64,000 bases of DNA from Methanoculleus frigidifontis (GCF_030464345.1 NZ_VCYH01000002.1:124001-188000), one strand, 5' to 3'; shown: positions 17,878 through 28,352, counted from the first letter of the stretch. Notes: generated by a model from the letters alone, not told the origin. Numbers and translations are program-made.

Positions 17878-19096
17878 ACCGTGTCACCTCGGCGATAGCG
17901 TCCGCGAGGGTCATCTCCTGCTGCTCGCCGGAGTGGAGGTTCTTGAGCGTGACCCGTCCCGACTCAATCTCGCGTTTTCCGAGCACCACAGCATAATCGG
18001 CCGTCTTCGCCGCGTGGGAGAGCTGGGCGCCAAGGCCGCGTTCCATCAGGTCGACCTCGGTCCGGATGCCCGCCTCCCGGAAGGCCCGGGCAACCTCGAG
18101 CGCGCGGGCGCGTGCCTCGGGGGTGCAGACGACGCCTGCAATCGGCTCGCCTTCGAGCAAAAGCTCCCCGAGCGAGACCATCACCCGGTCGAAACCAATC
18201 GCAAAACCGCAGGAGGCCACATCGTCGCCGCCGAAGAGGTGGGCGAGCCGGTAGGCGCCACCGCCGAGGATCTGGTTCTCGGCACCGAGGTTCGGCGCGA
18301 AGACCTCAAAGACCATCCCGGTGTAGTAGTCAAGGCCCCGGGCGATGCCGAAGTCGGCGGTGTAGGCGATCCCCTGCGCGTCCAGGATCGCAAACGTCTC
18401 CTCGATCCGCTCCCGCTCGGGAAGGTCGCCGGTGATGGCAAAGACCTCGCCGGGTGTCCTGCAGTCCATCAGCCCGACCAGGGAGGTGAAAAGGTCGCCG
18501 AGCCCCTTCTCGCCGAGCCTTTCTTCGAGGCCGGCGAGGTCATGTTTGTCGAGATATGCCATGATCTCCCGCTGCTCCTCTGCCGGGAGGCCATGCAGGA
18601 GGTGCTTCATCGGTGCGAGGTGGCCGACGTGGAGATCGAACGCTACACCGGCGGTGCGGAGCACGGCGTCGGCGAGCAGGATCACCTCGGCGTCGGCACT
18701 CGCCGTATCGGCACCGATCAGCTCGACGCCGAACTGCCAGAACTGCCGGTAGCGCCCCTTCTGGGGACGCTCGTAGCGGAAGCAGTCGGCGAAGTAGCAC
18801 CAGCGGAGGGGTTTTGGGAGCACCTTGCCCTCGTTCACGTACATCCGCATCACCGCGGCCGTGATCTCGGGGCGGAGCGTCAGTTCCCGCCCGCCTTTAT
18901 CCTCGAATGCATACATCTCGTTGATGATGCCCTCCCCCGACTTCATCGTGAAGAGTTCGAGATGCTCGAATATCGGCGTGCAGACCTCCCGGTATCCCCA
19001 GCGGCGTGCAGCGGTGCGCATCCGCGTCTCGATCAGCCTGCGGCGTTCCATCTCTTCCGGTAAAAAATCCCGTGTGCCCCGTGGTTTCTGAAGCAT
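17864..19096 (-). CDS. hisS: Histidyl-tRNA synthetase
   Basis: A 410-residue class II aminoacyl-tRNA synthetase. The start region MLQKPRGTRDFLPEEMERR contains the first HisRS signature. Motif 2 is CFRYERPQKGRYRQFWQFGVE-like, and the HisA histidine-binding motif is ARGLDYYTGMVFE. The C-terminal anticodon domain ends with LHSGEQQEMTLADAIAEV. It charges tRNA-His. It is the first gene of a hisS-top6B-top6A unit with overlapping stops and starts. Confidence 0.96.
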   Translation of the reverse strand: MLQKPRGTRDFLPEEMERRRLIETRMRTAARRWGYREVCTPIFEHLELFTMKSGEGIINEMYAFEDKGGRELTLRPEITAAVMRMYVNEGKVLPKPLRWCYFADCFRYERPQKGRYRQFWQFGVELIGADTASADAEVILLADAVLRTAGVAFDLHVGHLAPMKHLLHGLPAEEQREIMAYLDKHDLAGLEERLGEKGLGDLFTSLVGLMDCRTPGEVFAITGDLPERERIEETFAILDAQGIAYTADFGIARGLDYYTGMVFEVFAPNLGAENQILGGGAYRLAHLFGGDDVASCGFAIGFDRVMVSLGELLLEGEPIAGVVCTPEARARALEVARAFREAGIRTEVDLMERGLGAQLSHAAKTADYAVVLGKREIESGRVTLKNLHSGEQQEMTLADAIAEVTRFGTC

Positions 19097-19111
19097 TCCG
19101 TAAACTCCTGA

Positions 19112-19438
19112 TTATTTTCTCTCTTTCGAACCCTTATCTTTCCTGCGCTCCACCTCTCCCAAAAATCGTTTCAGCGTGCCCTCGCCGTGCCAGACGCGCT
19201 CCCGGGAGAGGCGTCCCTGGAGGAAGAGGGCGGCAAGGACGAGGCCGAGCCCGAGGATCTCAAGGCCCGACCAGGTCACGAAGAGGGCGAGCAGCGCGAG
19301 GGCGGTGAAGAGAACGCCCTGATACGCAGCGGTGCGGTACCCGGAAAGACCCGTCCGGTAGTATATCCGCAGGTCGCGCAGCCAGAGAAAAACGACGACC
19401 GCAACCCCGAATCCGGCGACGTACACAAGATAGGACAT
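19112..19438 (-). CDS. Small membrane protein, unknown
   Basis: A 108-residue protein with an N-terminal membrane segment (YLVYVAGFGVAVVVFLWL), a short loop with RIYYRTGLSGYRTAAYQG, and a second hydrophobic region (LFTALALLALFVTW through LGLGLVLAALFL). A basic C-terminal tail (ERRKDKGSKERK) follows. It is probably an integral membrane protein with three helices. It lies 15 bp upstream of hisS on the same strand and may share its promoter, the TATA at 19464-19473. I do not recognise the family. Confidence 0.7.
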   Translation of the reverse strand: MSYLVYVAGFGVAVVVFLWLRDLRIYYRTGLSGYRTAAYQGVLFTALALLALFVTWSGLEILGLGLVLAALFLQGRLSRERVWHGEGTLKRFLGEVERRKDKGSKERK

Positions 19439-19445
19439 GAGAAGT

Positions 19446-19473
19446 AATTATTATACCCGGAGCCCTTATTTTT
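19446..19473. promoter_or_regulatory. Divergent promoter pair
   Basis: Minus-strand AAAAATAAGG (19464-19473) is centred 31 bp from ATG 19438. Plus-strand TAATTATTATA-like sequence (19446-19454) is centred about 34 bp from ATG 19485. They serve the hisS operon and larB-nadM respectively. Confidence 0.5.
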
Positions 19474-19484
19474 GTTATTGAGAC

Positions 19485-20766
<1,282 letters not shown>

Positions 20767-20838
20767 AAGACGGCGAACAGAAAGCATATCATGGCGGCCA
20801 GCCCTCGTCATGAGTGAAGAAGAACGGATCGATGCAGC

Positions 20839-22155
20839 ATGTTCAGGACAATTACCGACCTCTTCAAACGCAAGCCGCCGGCGGCAGAACCCCTCGTGCT
20901 CGGGCTCGAGGCAGTGCCAGGGTGGCTCGGAGAGCAGGAAAATAGCATACAGGGCGAGCTTGAAGAGACGACTGCTCCGGTCCGGCAGCAGATCACGGAC
21001 GCACTGCACGATATCAGGGAGGCCGTCCGTGCGCTCACCTCGGTCAGCGAAGCATCCGTGGCACACCCGCGCCTGAAATCGATCTCCCGCTCGGCGCTCC
21101 CGGAGTTTCTCAAATCGGTCGGCCAGGCAGTCGAGAAAGAGCCGGCCGGAGAGACGGAAGCGTTCTACAGCACTGCGGCGGATATCCTGAAAGGATGCAT
21201 CAAAGCCACGCGCGGACAGGGGAAGTATCTCCAGGCGGCATTTCCCGAGGAGATGAAAGAGTTTCGCAGCGGCCTCAAAAACCTCGGCACCGGCGTCAAC
21301 CGGATGACGGAGGCGATCGCAGGATCACGGGCGCGGCTGGACGAGGTCTTGAAAGCCCGGGACGTTCACCAGAAGCTCGTCCGGGGGCGGGAGGAGTATG
21401 CCGCCGCCTGTGAGGATGCGGACGCAATGAACCGGGAGATCGCCTCCGGCAGCGACGAGCTGCGGCGAGTCGACGAGGAACTCGGCACCCTCGCGACGGG
21501 GCCGCATCACGCAGAAGCCGGAAAACTGGATCTTCGTATCGACGCGCTCTCGGAGCGGCAGGAGGAGATCGCCCGGGAGTACACGACCATCCGGACGAAC
21601 GCCCTGCACGTCCTGCGCAAGGCTGAGAAAGTGATGGAGAAGAATCTCGATCGTACGACGGCAGAGAGTATCCGGCAGCTTGAGAATGCGCTCTCCTCCC
21701 GGGTTCCAGACGCCGACGCCGAGATCACCGGGCTGCTGACCCGCGTCGTGCCCGCCGCCCTGGACGTTGTCGGCCGGCGGGAGGTCACGCTCAAGAACCG
21801 GGAGGAGCAGCACCTCTTCTCCGATGCCAAAGTCCTGCGAAGCGAGCTGGTGCGGGTCATATCCCTGCACCGGGAGGTCTCGGCAGAGCTCGATGCCGCC
21901 AGGGCAGAGCGCGCCTCCCTTGCCGGCTATGCAGAGGAACAGCGCCTCCGGGAGCGCCGGGAAACGGTGCAGGCGCAGGTTGCAGAGGCGACCGCCACGC
22001 GCGCCGCCGATAGAGAGCGGGCAGCGGCGCTTCACGAGGCGGACGAGGCGCTCCGCGAGGATCTTGCAGGCAGACTGGGAGCGCTCGCCGGGAGCGAGGC
22101 TGCCCTGCAGGCGGACGACCTGCCCGTCTGCCCGCCTGCCGAAGACTGCGAATAG
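20839..22155 (+). CDS. Large coiled-coil protein of unknown function
   Basis: A 438-residue soluble protein, rich in Glu, Ala, Arg and Leu, without membrane segments. The N-terminal 25 residues (MFRTITDLFKRKPP) are short and basic. From about residue 150 heptad-like stretches dominate (LDEVLKARDVHQKLVRGREEY, ELRRVDEELGTL, HREVSAELDAARAERASL), implying long coiled coils. The end is DDLPVCPPAEDCE with two cysteines. It lies 43 bp before a membrane protein gene on the same strand and is likely co-transcribed with it. I do not recognise the family; a scaffold or membrane-associated partner role is only a guess. Confidence 0.75.
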   Translation: MFRTITDLFKRKPPAAEPLVLGLEAVPGWLGEQENSIQGELEETTAPVRQQITDALHDIREAVRALTSVSEASVAHPRLKSISRSALPEFLKSVGQAVEKEPAGETEAFYSTAADILKGCIKATRGQGKYLQAAFPEEMKEFRSGLKNLGTGVNRMTEAIAGSRARLDEVLKARDVHQKLVRGREEYAAACEDADAMNREIASGSDELRRVDEELGTLATGPHHAEAGKLDLRIDALSERQEEIAREYTTIRTNALHVLRKAEKVMEKNLDRTTAESIRQLENALSSRVPDADAEITGLLTRVVPAALDVVGRREVTLKNREEQHLFSDAKVLRSELVRVISLHREVSAELDAARAERASLAGYAEEQRLRERRETVQAQVAEATATRAADRERAAALHEADEALREDLAGRLGALAGSEAALQADDLPVCPPAEDCE

Positions 22156-22198
22156 ATTGTTTACCTGCACCGGACAATAGTTGTACAAGGAGTTCCCA

Positions 22199-23047
22199 AT
22201 GACCACAGAGGACAGTATAGCTCTTCCGCTTCAGTGGAGCCGGCTCTGGCTCGCCGTCCCGGCACTATCCTTCGCCGGGCTCGCAATCACCCTTCTGCTC
22301 CAGCATTTTGCCGTCCCGTATGCAGCCCTGCCGGGGGTCGCCGGATGCGTCGTCGCATCGTTTCTCCTCGGCTACGTAGCCTACCAAAAGCCCCGGAGAG
22401 ACATCGTCTCCCTCTTCGCCCCGCTCTATGCGGTGCTGATATTCGTCATTCCGAACGATTTTTCCAGCGGGCCGGTCATGCAGACGCTCTATGCCGCAAG
22501 CATCAGCGTCCTCGCGCTCCGGGTAGAGAAAAGGTTTAGTAATCCGAAGCATCAGGAGAAGACAATGAAACAGTATCTGAATGAATATATCGAGCGGATA
22601 GGGCCGCTCATCAGCACTATCGATGAGGAGACCGGCCATCTCATCGCATCCTCGCTGCTGTCCTTCAAGTTCGGGCTCTATAAGAATGCGATCGAGCGAT
22701 GCGAAGAGACGCTCGCCCGGCTCCGGGAGCGGAGCGCCATGCCCGGGGCGCTCGAGGCGGCGCTGCTGATCCTGCAGGAACGCGCAGCAGACCTTGCAGA
22801 CTCGCGGCTGACGCCGAGCCCGCAGTATACGTTCGGAGAAACCGACAGGGATGCACTTGCCATCCGGCTGCCGCCCGGGGAGGGGCAGGACAGAACGGCG
22901 CTCGACCTCGACAATGCGCTGGTTCTCCTCTATGCCGTGGGGATCGAGACGTCGCCCGAGGACGAGCAGGCACTCGAAGAGCACCAGCGGTTCATCATCC
23001 AGATCCTGGACTCGTACAAAGAGCAGATCCAGACCCCGGGCGCCTGA
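22199..23047 (+). CDS. Membrane protein with C-terminal soluble domain, unknown
   Basis: A 282-residue protein. The first 115 residues contain three to four hydrophobic segments (LWLAVPALSFAGLAITLLL, LPGVAGCVVASFLLGYVAY, LFAPLYAVLIFVIP), followed by a helical soluble part of about 165 residues (EYIERIGPLISTIDEETGHLI, FKFGLYKNAIERCEETLARL). ATG 22199 is chosen because AAGGAG lies six bases upstream; an upstream TTG has no such site. The soluble half looks TPR-like or helical-bundle. It follows the coiled-coil gene and may anchor that protein at the membrane. No known family was recognised. Confidence 0.72.
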   Translation: MTTEDSIALPLQWSRLWLAVPALSFAGLAITLLLQHFAVPYAALPGVAGCVVASFLLGYVAYQKPRRDIVSLFAPLYAVLIFVIPNDFSSGPVMQTLYAASISVLALRVEKRFSNPKHQEKTMKQYLNEYIERIGPLISTIDEETGHLIASSLLSFKFGLYKNAIERCEETLARLRERSAMPGALEAALLILQERAADLADSRLTPSPQYTFGETDRDALAIRLPPGEGQDRTALDLDNALVLLYAVGIETSPEDEQALEEHQRFIIQILDSYKEQIQTPGA

Positions 23048-23128
23048 ACCCAGATATACCCGGCGTGCAGGGAAGGCCGCAGACGAAGAGCGGCGACCCT
23101 TCCCGGCACATATCCATTTTTCCCTGCA

Positions 23129-23149
23129 AACTGCTGTAATACAGCAGTT
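23129..23149. promoter_or_regulatory. 21-bp palindrome
   Basis: AACTGCTGTA, a single central A, then TACAGCAGTT form a perfect inverted repeat with 10-bp arms. It lies 80 bp downstream of the membrane protein gene. It has the form of a dimeric regulator site but could also be a 3'-end hairpin. A second 16-bp perfect palindrome, CCGGGCATATGCCCGG, is at 23286-23301. Confidence 0.4.
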
Positions 23150-23307
23150 GTTGCCCATTGCAGACGTTACAAGAGTCCCTCACTGACGGGATCGCAGATT
23201 TTGCACTCCGCGAGTGCTCTCCATCACCGATACTGTGACGGCAATCGCATCGGAGCGGGTTGTCCGGAACGGCCATGGCGAGTGCCCGGGCATATGCCCG
23301 GCTCTGC

Positions 23308-23314
23308 AAAAAAA
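23308..23314 (-). terminator. Oligo-T terminator
   Basis: Seven T on the minus strand, six bases after the stop of the gene at 23321-23641, followed by the CCGGGCATATGCCCGG palindrome. Confidence 0.5.
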
Positions 23315-23320
23315 CCCGGA

Positions 23321-23641
23321 TCAGAGCGAGTCGAGACTGATCGAGGAGAACTCCTCGGCAACCGAACTCAGCTCTTTGACGCCGAAGGCCGTCTGCACCA
23401 TCGCGAGGTCGAGATCGCGTGCGGAATCGCAGACATAATCGAGAATATCGATGGAGAGTTCCCGTTTCTGTTTGCTTTTGCGGATCTGATCGACCAGAAA
23501 CGTCATCGTATCGGGCGACTCCCCGCGGAGTTTGGCGAGGCTGATCACGCACATATAGATGCGCGTGAGGTTTCTGTCCTGTCCGGTGATGGTCTCAAAG
23601 AAGTTTCTGATGACCTGTGCCTGGAAGACCTCGCCACTCAT
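23321..23641 (-). CDS. Small helical protein, unknown
   Basis: A 106-residue soluble protein (MSGEVFQAQVIRNFFETITG...). The composition and spacing suggest an all-helical fold; no cysteine motif or membrane segment is present. An upstream in-frame ATG at 23668 exists, but a TATA element (CTTATTTAAA) overlaps that codon. Its centre lies 31 bp before ATG 23641, so the shorter form is favoured. It has its own promoter and T-tract terminator and is therefore probably monocistronic. I cannot assign a family. Confidence 0.65.
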   Translation of the reverse strand: MSGEVFQAQVIRNFFETITGQDRNLTRIYMCVISLAKLRGESPDTMTFLVDQIRKSKQKRELSIDILDYVCDSARDLDLAMVQTAFGVKELSSVAEEFSSISLDSL

Positions 23642-23713
23642 ACTAATCGAATAGTGTCTCCGTTTCATTTAAATAAGTATTGATCTGTTTCGGCCCTGCG
23701 GGCAGGCGACAGA

Positions 23714-24883
23714 TCATTTCCGGACGCTGACGATCTTGATGATGTCGCCGTGGACAAGTTCGTGGTTCTCTTTGATCCGCATGTTCTTCCGGGCATCGAT
23801 CGCGTAGAGGAATCCCTCGCCGATGTCGGTATGCACCTGGTAGGCAAGATCGTGCGGCGTCGAGCCGCGCTTCATGAGGAACGCATCGGGGAGCACCCGC
23901 CCCTGCCCGTCCATGAGCTTGTGCTCGTCCTCGACCGGGTAGACGACGATCATATCCAGGAGATCGAAGGCCGCCCGGTCGATCGCCTGCTGAACCCCGG
24001 TGCCCCCAAGCTGCTGCATGTACTCCGCCACCTTCTCAAGCCCCGCCCGCTGCGCCGCGGTGAGCGGTGCGTCGGGATTGACGGAGAAATGCGCGTCCCC
24101 GGGAATATACCGGATGAACTCCCCCTCCGCCGCCATCCGGAGCGCAAGCTCGCTCGCGGCACTCGCGAAGATGGCGCCGTAGGCCTTCAGGGAATCGAGA
24201 AACGCCGGCGGCGCCTGGTCCGCCTTGTTCGCGACGATCTCCATCGGCTTGCTGTGGTTCACCAGATGGCCGCAGAACCGGATCAGGTCTTCCTCGCCGG
24301 CCATCCGCAGATCGGCATCGATCGACGCCTCGGCCGCCTTCACGTCCTCGAGCGTCACCCCGAGCCCTGCAAAGACGTCGACGATGGCAAGCAGCAGCGA
24401 GAAATCACGCTGCTGCGCCTGCCGCTGCAGTTTCGGCCAGTGTTTGTCGAGGATGCCGTAGACCCACATCGTCATCTCGTAGCGGAGGAACTCGATGTCC
24501 TCCGCCGGGTCGTGCGAGCCGATATCCACCGGATTCCCCTCCGCATCCGTGCTCCCGCTTGCGTCCACGACGTGGAGGATGGCATTGGCCTGCCGCAGGT
24601 TGTCCAGAAACTGGTTTCCCAGCCCCCGCCCCTTATGCGCCTCGGGCACGAGACCGGCGACGTCGATCAGGCCGATCGGAATGAAGCGCACGCCGTCCCG
24701 GCACTGGGTGCACGGCACCTCCATCTCCCGGCAGGGACATGCCGTCCGCACGTATGCAACGCCGTGGTTCGCATCGATGGTCGTGAAAGGATAGTTGGCA
24801 ACCTCGGCATGCGCCAGGGTTGCTGCTCTGAAGAAGGTCGATTTCCCGCAGTTCGGTTTTCCCGCAATAGCCAGTGTGATCAT
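23714..24883 (-). CDS. YchF/OLA1-type GTP-binding protein with TGS domain
   Basis: A 389-residue TRAFAC GTPase of the archaeal/eukaryal YchF branch. G1 is AGKPNCGKST (residues 7-16), the G2 region is YPFTTIDANHGV, G3 is IDVAGLV, and the G4-like NKAD lies in MEIVANKADQ. A C-terminal TGS domain (MKRGSTPHDLAYQVHTDIG to HGDIIKIVSV) ends the protein. A CPCREMEVPC insertion with extra cysteines follows G2. ATG 24883 is preceded by GAGGGAG. The family binds ribosomes and is linked to stress and translation control. Confidence 0.92.
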   Translation of the reverse strand: MITLAIAGKPNCGKSTFFRAATLAHAEVANYPFTTIDANHGVAYVRTACPCREMEVPCTQCRDGVRFIPIGLIDVAGLVPEAHKGRGLGNQFLDNLRQANAILHVVDASGSTDAEGNPVDIGSHDPAEDIEFLRYEMTMWVYGILDKHWPKLQRQAQQRDFSLLLAIVDVFAGLGVTLEDVKAAEASIDADLRMAGEEDLIRFCGHLVNHSKPMEIVANKADQAPPAFLDSLKAYGAIFASAASELALRMAAEGEFIRYIPGDAHFSVNPDAPLTAAQRAGLEKVAEYMQQLGGTGVQQAIDRAAFDLLDMIVVYPVEDEHKLMDGQGRVLPDAFLMKRGSTPHDLAYQVHTDIGEGFLYAIDARKNMRIKENHELVHGDIIKIVSVRK

Positions 24884-25020
24884 CGGTAGCTCCCTCGCGG
24901 CGTAGGGGGCGGGAAGATGGCGACACTCGCCCCGCACCTGCCGCTCTCTATGTAGTGTTCGGGCATACCCCATCTTATTTTCTGCCTTTTCTCTATGCGA
25001 TACCGTCCCGGAAGCGATGC

Positions 25021-25029
25021 ATATCTTTA
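25021..25029 (+). promoter_or_regulatory. TATA box for small membrane protein
   Basis: ATATCTTTAA centred about 30 bp before ATG 25054, predicting a leaderless or nearly leaderless mRNA. Confidence 0.45.
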
Positions 25030-25053
25030 AGGCGAGAGCGGCGATTCTTCAGT

Positions 25054-25227
25054 ATGGCTCGAAGTATCGGGGATACGCTCGCGCTCGCCGTCGGCGTGGC
25101 AGGAGTCGCCATATTCCTTCTGGGGCTGCTGCTGTTCTTCCTCATGGCAGGTTCGGTGCTCGATTCCATCATCGTCATCCTCGCCGGCCTCGCCCTGATG
25201 GGGATTGCATGGTATTTCTGGAAATAG
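25054..25227 (+). CDS. 57-residue membrane protein
   Basis: A very small protein with two hydrophobic segments (LALAVGVAGVAIFLLGLLLFFLM and LDSIIVILAGLALMGIAWYF) separated by a short AGSV turn, a helical-hairpin topology. ATG 25054 has a TATA box 30 bp upstream. It is followed at 36 bp by the pyruvate-kinase-like gene. No family was recognised. Confidence 0.6.
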   Translation: MARSIGDTLALAVGVAGVAIFLLGLLLFFLMAGSVLDSIIVILAGLALMGIAWYFWK

Positions 25228-25263
25228 GGAGATTCTAGTAGTAGTGCGGACAAAATTGAGTAT

Positions 25264-25854
25264 ATGGGCTTCACAACAAAGAGCATTCATTATTTCGATG
25301 CACCGGGCGCGGAGAACACCCCCGATGCAGCACGGTTTGCAGTGGAGCGGGCACGTGAACTCGGGCTCCGGAGGATCGTCGTTGCAAGCTCCTCCGGAAG
25401 AACGGCCCGGGTCTTCCAGAAGGCGATCGAAGGAACCGAGGTCGAGCTGGTCGTGGTCACCTACGCCTTCGGGTTCTCAAAACCCGGCGAATGGAATTTC
25501 TCACCGGAGGCGGCCGGAGACCTCGAGGCGGCGGGCGCGACGATCGTCACCGGCACCCACGCACTCTCAGGGCTCGAGCGCGCCATATCCCGCTCGCCGA
25601 AACTCGGCGGGAGCTCCCGCACCGAGGTCATCGCCGAGACGCTCCGCCGGACGGTCGCCGTCGGGCTGAAGGTCGCCGTCGAATGCGTCCTCATCGCAGC
25701 CGATCAGGGGAAGGTGCGCGTCGATGAGGAGGTCATCGCCGTCGGGGGCACCGCGAGCGGGGCCGACACCGTCTGCGTCATCCGCCCGTCGCATACCGCG
25801 TCGTTCTTCGATCTCCAGGTCCGCGAGATCGTCGCCATGCCGAGGAACCGCTGA
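25264..25854 (+). CDS. Pyruvate kinase alpha/beta (C-terminal) domain-like protein
   Basis: A 196-residue single-domain protein resembling the C-terminal alpha/beta domain of pyruvate kinase: alternating helices and strands with RRIVVASSSGRTARVFQKAI and ELVVVTYAFGFSKPGEW near the start, and DEEVIAVGGTASGADTVCVI near the end. The catalytic barrel of pyruvate kinase is absent, so it cannot be that enzyme. Archaeal stand-alone versions have no proven function. It is 6 bp upstream of a membrane protein gene and is likely co-transcribed with it. Confidence 0.75.
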   Translation: MGFTTKSIHYFDAPGAENTPDAARFAVERARELGLRRIVVASSSGRTARVFQKAIEGTEVELVVVTYAFGFSKPGEWNFSPEAAGDLEAAGATIVTGTHALSGLERAISRSPKLGGSSRTEVIAETLRRTVAVGLKVAVECVLIAADQGKVRVDEEVIAVGGTASGADTVCVIRPSHTASFFDLQVREIVAMPRNR

Positions 25855-25860
25855 TCGGCT

Positions 25861-26694
25861 ATGGTGCTGGAATCGTTCACCGAGGCGCTCGGCCTCCTGC
25901 GCCGCCGGCCGATACTCTGGTCGATCGGGCTTGTGATGGGAGCGTTCGCAATCTTCGATATCGCGCTCCCGTTCTACGGCGGCACCTTCTATGCAGAGCC
26001 GCTGGCACTCCTCCAGGTCGTCGTCGTCCCCCTGCTCACGGCAGGCGTCTACGGCACGATAAAGACAGGAGATTACTCACCGGGGTCGTTCGCCGCCGCA
26101 GCGAAGACCTACTACTTCCGCGTCCTGCTGCCGGCATTGGTCATCTTCTTTGCTGCCGTGGTGACCGTGCTGCTGCTCGCGGCTCCCGTCGCTCTCATCG
26201 GGTTCGGCAGCGAGATCGTCGTCTTCATGCTCCTCGGCGTCTTCGTCACGTTCGTCTTCTTTACATTCTTCTACGACACCGCGGCGGTCTTCGAGGATGC
26301 AAAGGTCTTCGATTCGATCCGGAGGAGCGTCGAGTTCGTGCTCCACGCCTCCGGCAGCGTGCTCCTCTTCTTCGTCGTCACCATCGGCGTCCTGCTCGGC
26401 CTCGGCTTCGCCGGCATATTCGTCTGGGCGGCAATTCTGGCGCCGCAGCTCGAGCCCCTGACGCAGATGAACGCCACCGAACTCCAGACCGTCATGCCGC
26501 AGGACATCCTCCCCCTGATCGGCGGCGAGGGGATCTGGGTCACAGCCATCATCTACGCGCTCGTCGTCCTCATCGCGACCAGCATCCTCCACGTCTACAA
26601 GGCATGCTTCTTCCGCCGGCACGCCAGGCCGGCCACGCTGCAGCCGCAGCCGCAGGGCGAGTACGACGAGAAAGGCCGCTGGTACAAATACTGA
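25861..26694 (+). CDS. Polytopic membrane protein (DUF7847-like)
   Basis: A 277-residue protein with six likely membrane helices, among them ILWSIGLVMGAFAIFDIAL, LLPALVIFFAAVVTVLLL, VVFMLLGVFVTFVFFTFF, VLLFFVVTIGVLLGLGF and IIYALVVLIATSILHVY. A loop (FEDAKVFDSIRRSVEFV) resembles the conserved motif of archaeal DUF4013/DUF7847-type proteins. The C-terminal tail is short and basic, then Tyr-rich. The function is unknown. It is followed by a T-tract terminator. Confidence 0.7.
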   Translation: MVLESFTEALGLLRRRPILWSIGLVMGAFAIFDIALPFYGGTFYAEPLALLQVVVVPLLTAGVYGTIKTGDYSPGSFAAAAKTYYFRVLLPALVIFFAAVVTVLLLAAPVALIGFGSEIVVFMLLGVFVTFVFFTFFYDTAAVFEDAKVFDSIRRSVEFVLHASGSVLLFFVVTIGVLLGLGFAGIFVWAAILAPQLEPLTQMNATELQTVMPQDILPLIGGEGIWVTAIIYALVVLIATSILHVYKACFFRRHARPATLQPQPQGEYDEKGRWYKY

Positions 26695-26697
26695 TCC

Positions 26698-26705
26698 TTT
26701 TTTTT
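26698..26705 (+). terminator. Oligo-T terminator
   Basis: Eight T, three bases after the membrane protein stop at 26694. Confidence 0.55.
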
Positions 26706-26967
26706 GGTTCTGCACGCTTCCGCAAAAAAAACGCATCGCAGCGAAGACCTCGTGCAGGGCTGTCTCTGTGACTGCCCCGGTTCAACCGGCCGTGACGGCA
26801 AATCGTATCGGCGGATGATATACCGCAGCAGATCCGGGTGACGTGCGGAGGGAACGATCTGAGGCCGGGTAAAATCGTACAGGACACGGACAGAGTCGGT
26901 TCTTATCGGCCACGGCCGTATCCCGCACAGGCTTCGTTGGCTGTTCTCTTCGTTGCGTTCCCGAGAG

Positions 26968-28164
26968 TCAGGCCAGCAGGTATACCCCCATCGCGGCGAC
27001 GCCGCCGAAGAAGGTTGCCGTAAGGTTCGTCCCTGAGTTGCCGAAGACACCCCGGTTCTCCAGCGTTGCGCCGACGAGGCTGTCGACGTTCGTCCCGATA
27101 AAGCCTGCAAGTATCGTGACCGCAACCATCCAGAGATCGGCGATGCCCATGCCGTATGCAGCAGCCGCGACGGCAATCGCAGCCGCAACAGCGGCAACCT
27201 CCCCGCGGAGCGTCACGCCGCCGTTCGTTCCCCGGGGAACCGGCCGGAAGGTCGTTATCAGGTAGGGCGTCCCCCCGGTCATCCCGATCTCGCTGGCAAC
27301 CGTATCGGACGCGGCGGAGGCGACGCTCCCGAGGAACAGCGCGATAAAGGCGGGCTCGCCCGTCACCCCGTAGAGAACCGATGCCGCCGTGCCCACAAGC
27401 CCGTTTGCAAAGACGTTGAAGTAGCCCCGCACCCCACCGTGGGACTCGGCGACGCCGATCGATGCCTTGTAGTCGTAGCGGTAGCGTGTCGCCGCCGCGC
27501 CGATGATGAAGAACGTGAGCATGATCAGAAACCAGCGCACGTCGGCGAAGACGATGAGGATGACACCGATCAGGGCTCCGGAGAAGAGGCCGCTCACGTC
27601 CGCCACCCGGAGGCGGTAGGAGAAGTAGCCGAAGCTGAACGCGATGATCGCCGCAGCGAGGAGGAGAGTGATATCCACCTGAAAGTTGATCTCCTCAAAG
27701 AGCGCCATCGTCATCGCCACGCCGAGGGCTTCGATCATCAGGGCATCGTCCCGCTCCCGGAGCGCGGCACGGAGGAGCACCGCAACGAGAAGACCCATCA
27801 GCACGATCAGCGGGCTGAAGCGGCCGAGATATGCCATCACCGGAATCGAGGCCGCCGCGGCGGCCGCAATATGGTAGAGATACGACTTCTGGCATCCGCC
27901 GCTCATCCGGAATGCAAGTTCACCGACCACGACGATCGCCAGCGTTGCCGCAAAGACGAAGAGCGAGAGCAGCCCAAGCCCGTAGAGGACAGCAAGGGCG
28001 ATGATGGAGATCGACGCGTACCGCGTATCCCGGATCAGGAACAGGACAAGCGAGAAGGGGATGATCAGCAGCGAAAGTACCCAGGGCGGCTGGAGCAGTG
28101 GAGCGAGAACAATAAAGGCGATGGTAAGCACCGATGCCAGCACCAACCCCGGCAGCCGTGTCAT
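26968..28164 (-). CDS. DUF92 family membrane protein (VTE6-like)
   Basis: A 398-residue protein with about 10-11 membrane segments. The C-terminal half (about residues 195-398) carries the DUF92 signature: [35 protein letters not shown], and [15 protein letters not shown]. Plant VTE6 in this family makes phytyl diphosphate from phytyl phosphate. An archaeal role in polyprenyl phosphate metabolism has been suggested but is not shown here. The N-terminal half is an additional hydrophobic region. It is divergent from valS. Confidence 0.8.
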   Translation of the reverse strand: MTRLPGLVLASVLTIAFIVLAPLLQPPWVLSLLIIPFSLVLFLIRDTRYASISIIALAVLYGLGLLSLFVFAATLAIVVVGELAFRMSGGCQKSYLYHIAAAAAASIPVMAYLGRFSPLIVLMGLLVAVLLRAALRERDDALMIEALGVAMTMALFEEINFQVDITLLLAAAIIAFSFGYFSYRLRVADVSGLFSGALIGVILIVFADVRWFLIMLTFFIIGAAATRYRYDYKASIGVAESHGGVRGYFNVFANGLVGTAASVLYGVTGEPAFIALFLGSVASAASDTVASEIGMTGGTPYLITTFRPVPRGTNGGVTLRGEVAAVAAAIAVAAAAYGMGIADLWMVAVTILAGFIGTNVDSLVGATLENRGVFGNSGTNLTATFFGGVAAMGVYLLA

Positions 28165-28312
28165 TCATCTACATGTGGTGTTTGTTCGGCAAAAGCCTTT
28201 CAGTTTCCTGCAGCGCCCGCCGGCGGAAACCGGCACCGCGCGGAGAGGCCGAAGATTTCATTTCCCTGCGATGCGCGGGAAACGGCCGCTGCCGCGAGGG
28301 GGAGCTTCGATC

Positions 28313-28320
28313 AATATATT
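28313..28320 (+). promoter_or_regulatory. TATA box for valS
   Basis: AATATATT in a GC-rich surround, about 36 bp before ATG 28353. Confidence 0.5.
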
Positions 28321-28352
28321 TCATTGCAGAGAGAGAAATACTGGAGCTGAAA

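Noticed and set aside
15946-17898. 650-residue plus-strand frame opposite top6B
   Set aside because: Antisense to topoisomerase VI; sequence is low-complexity Asp/Arg/Leu.
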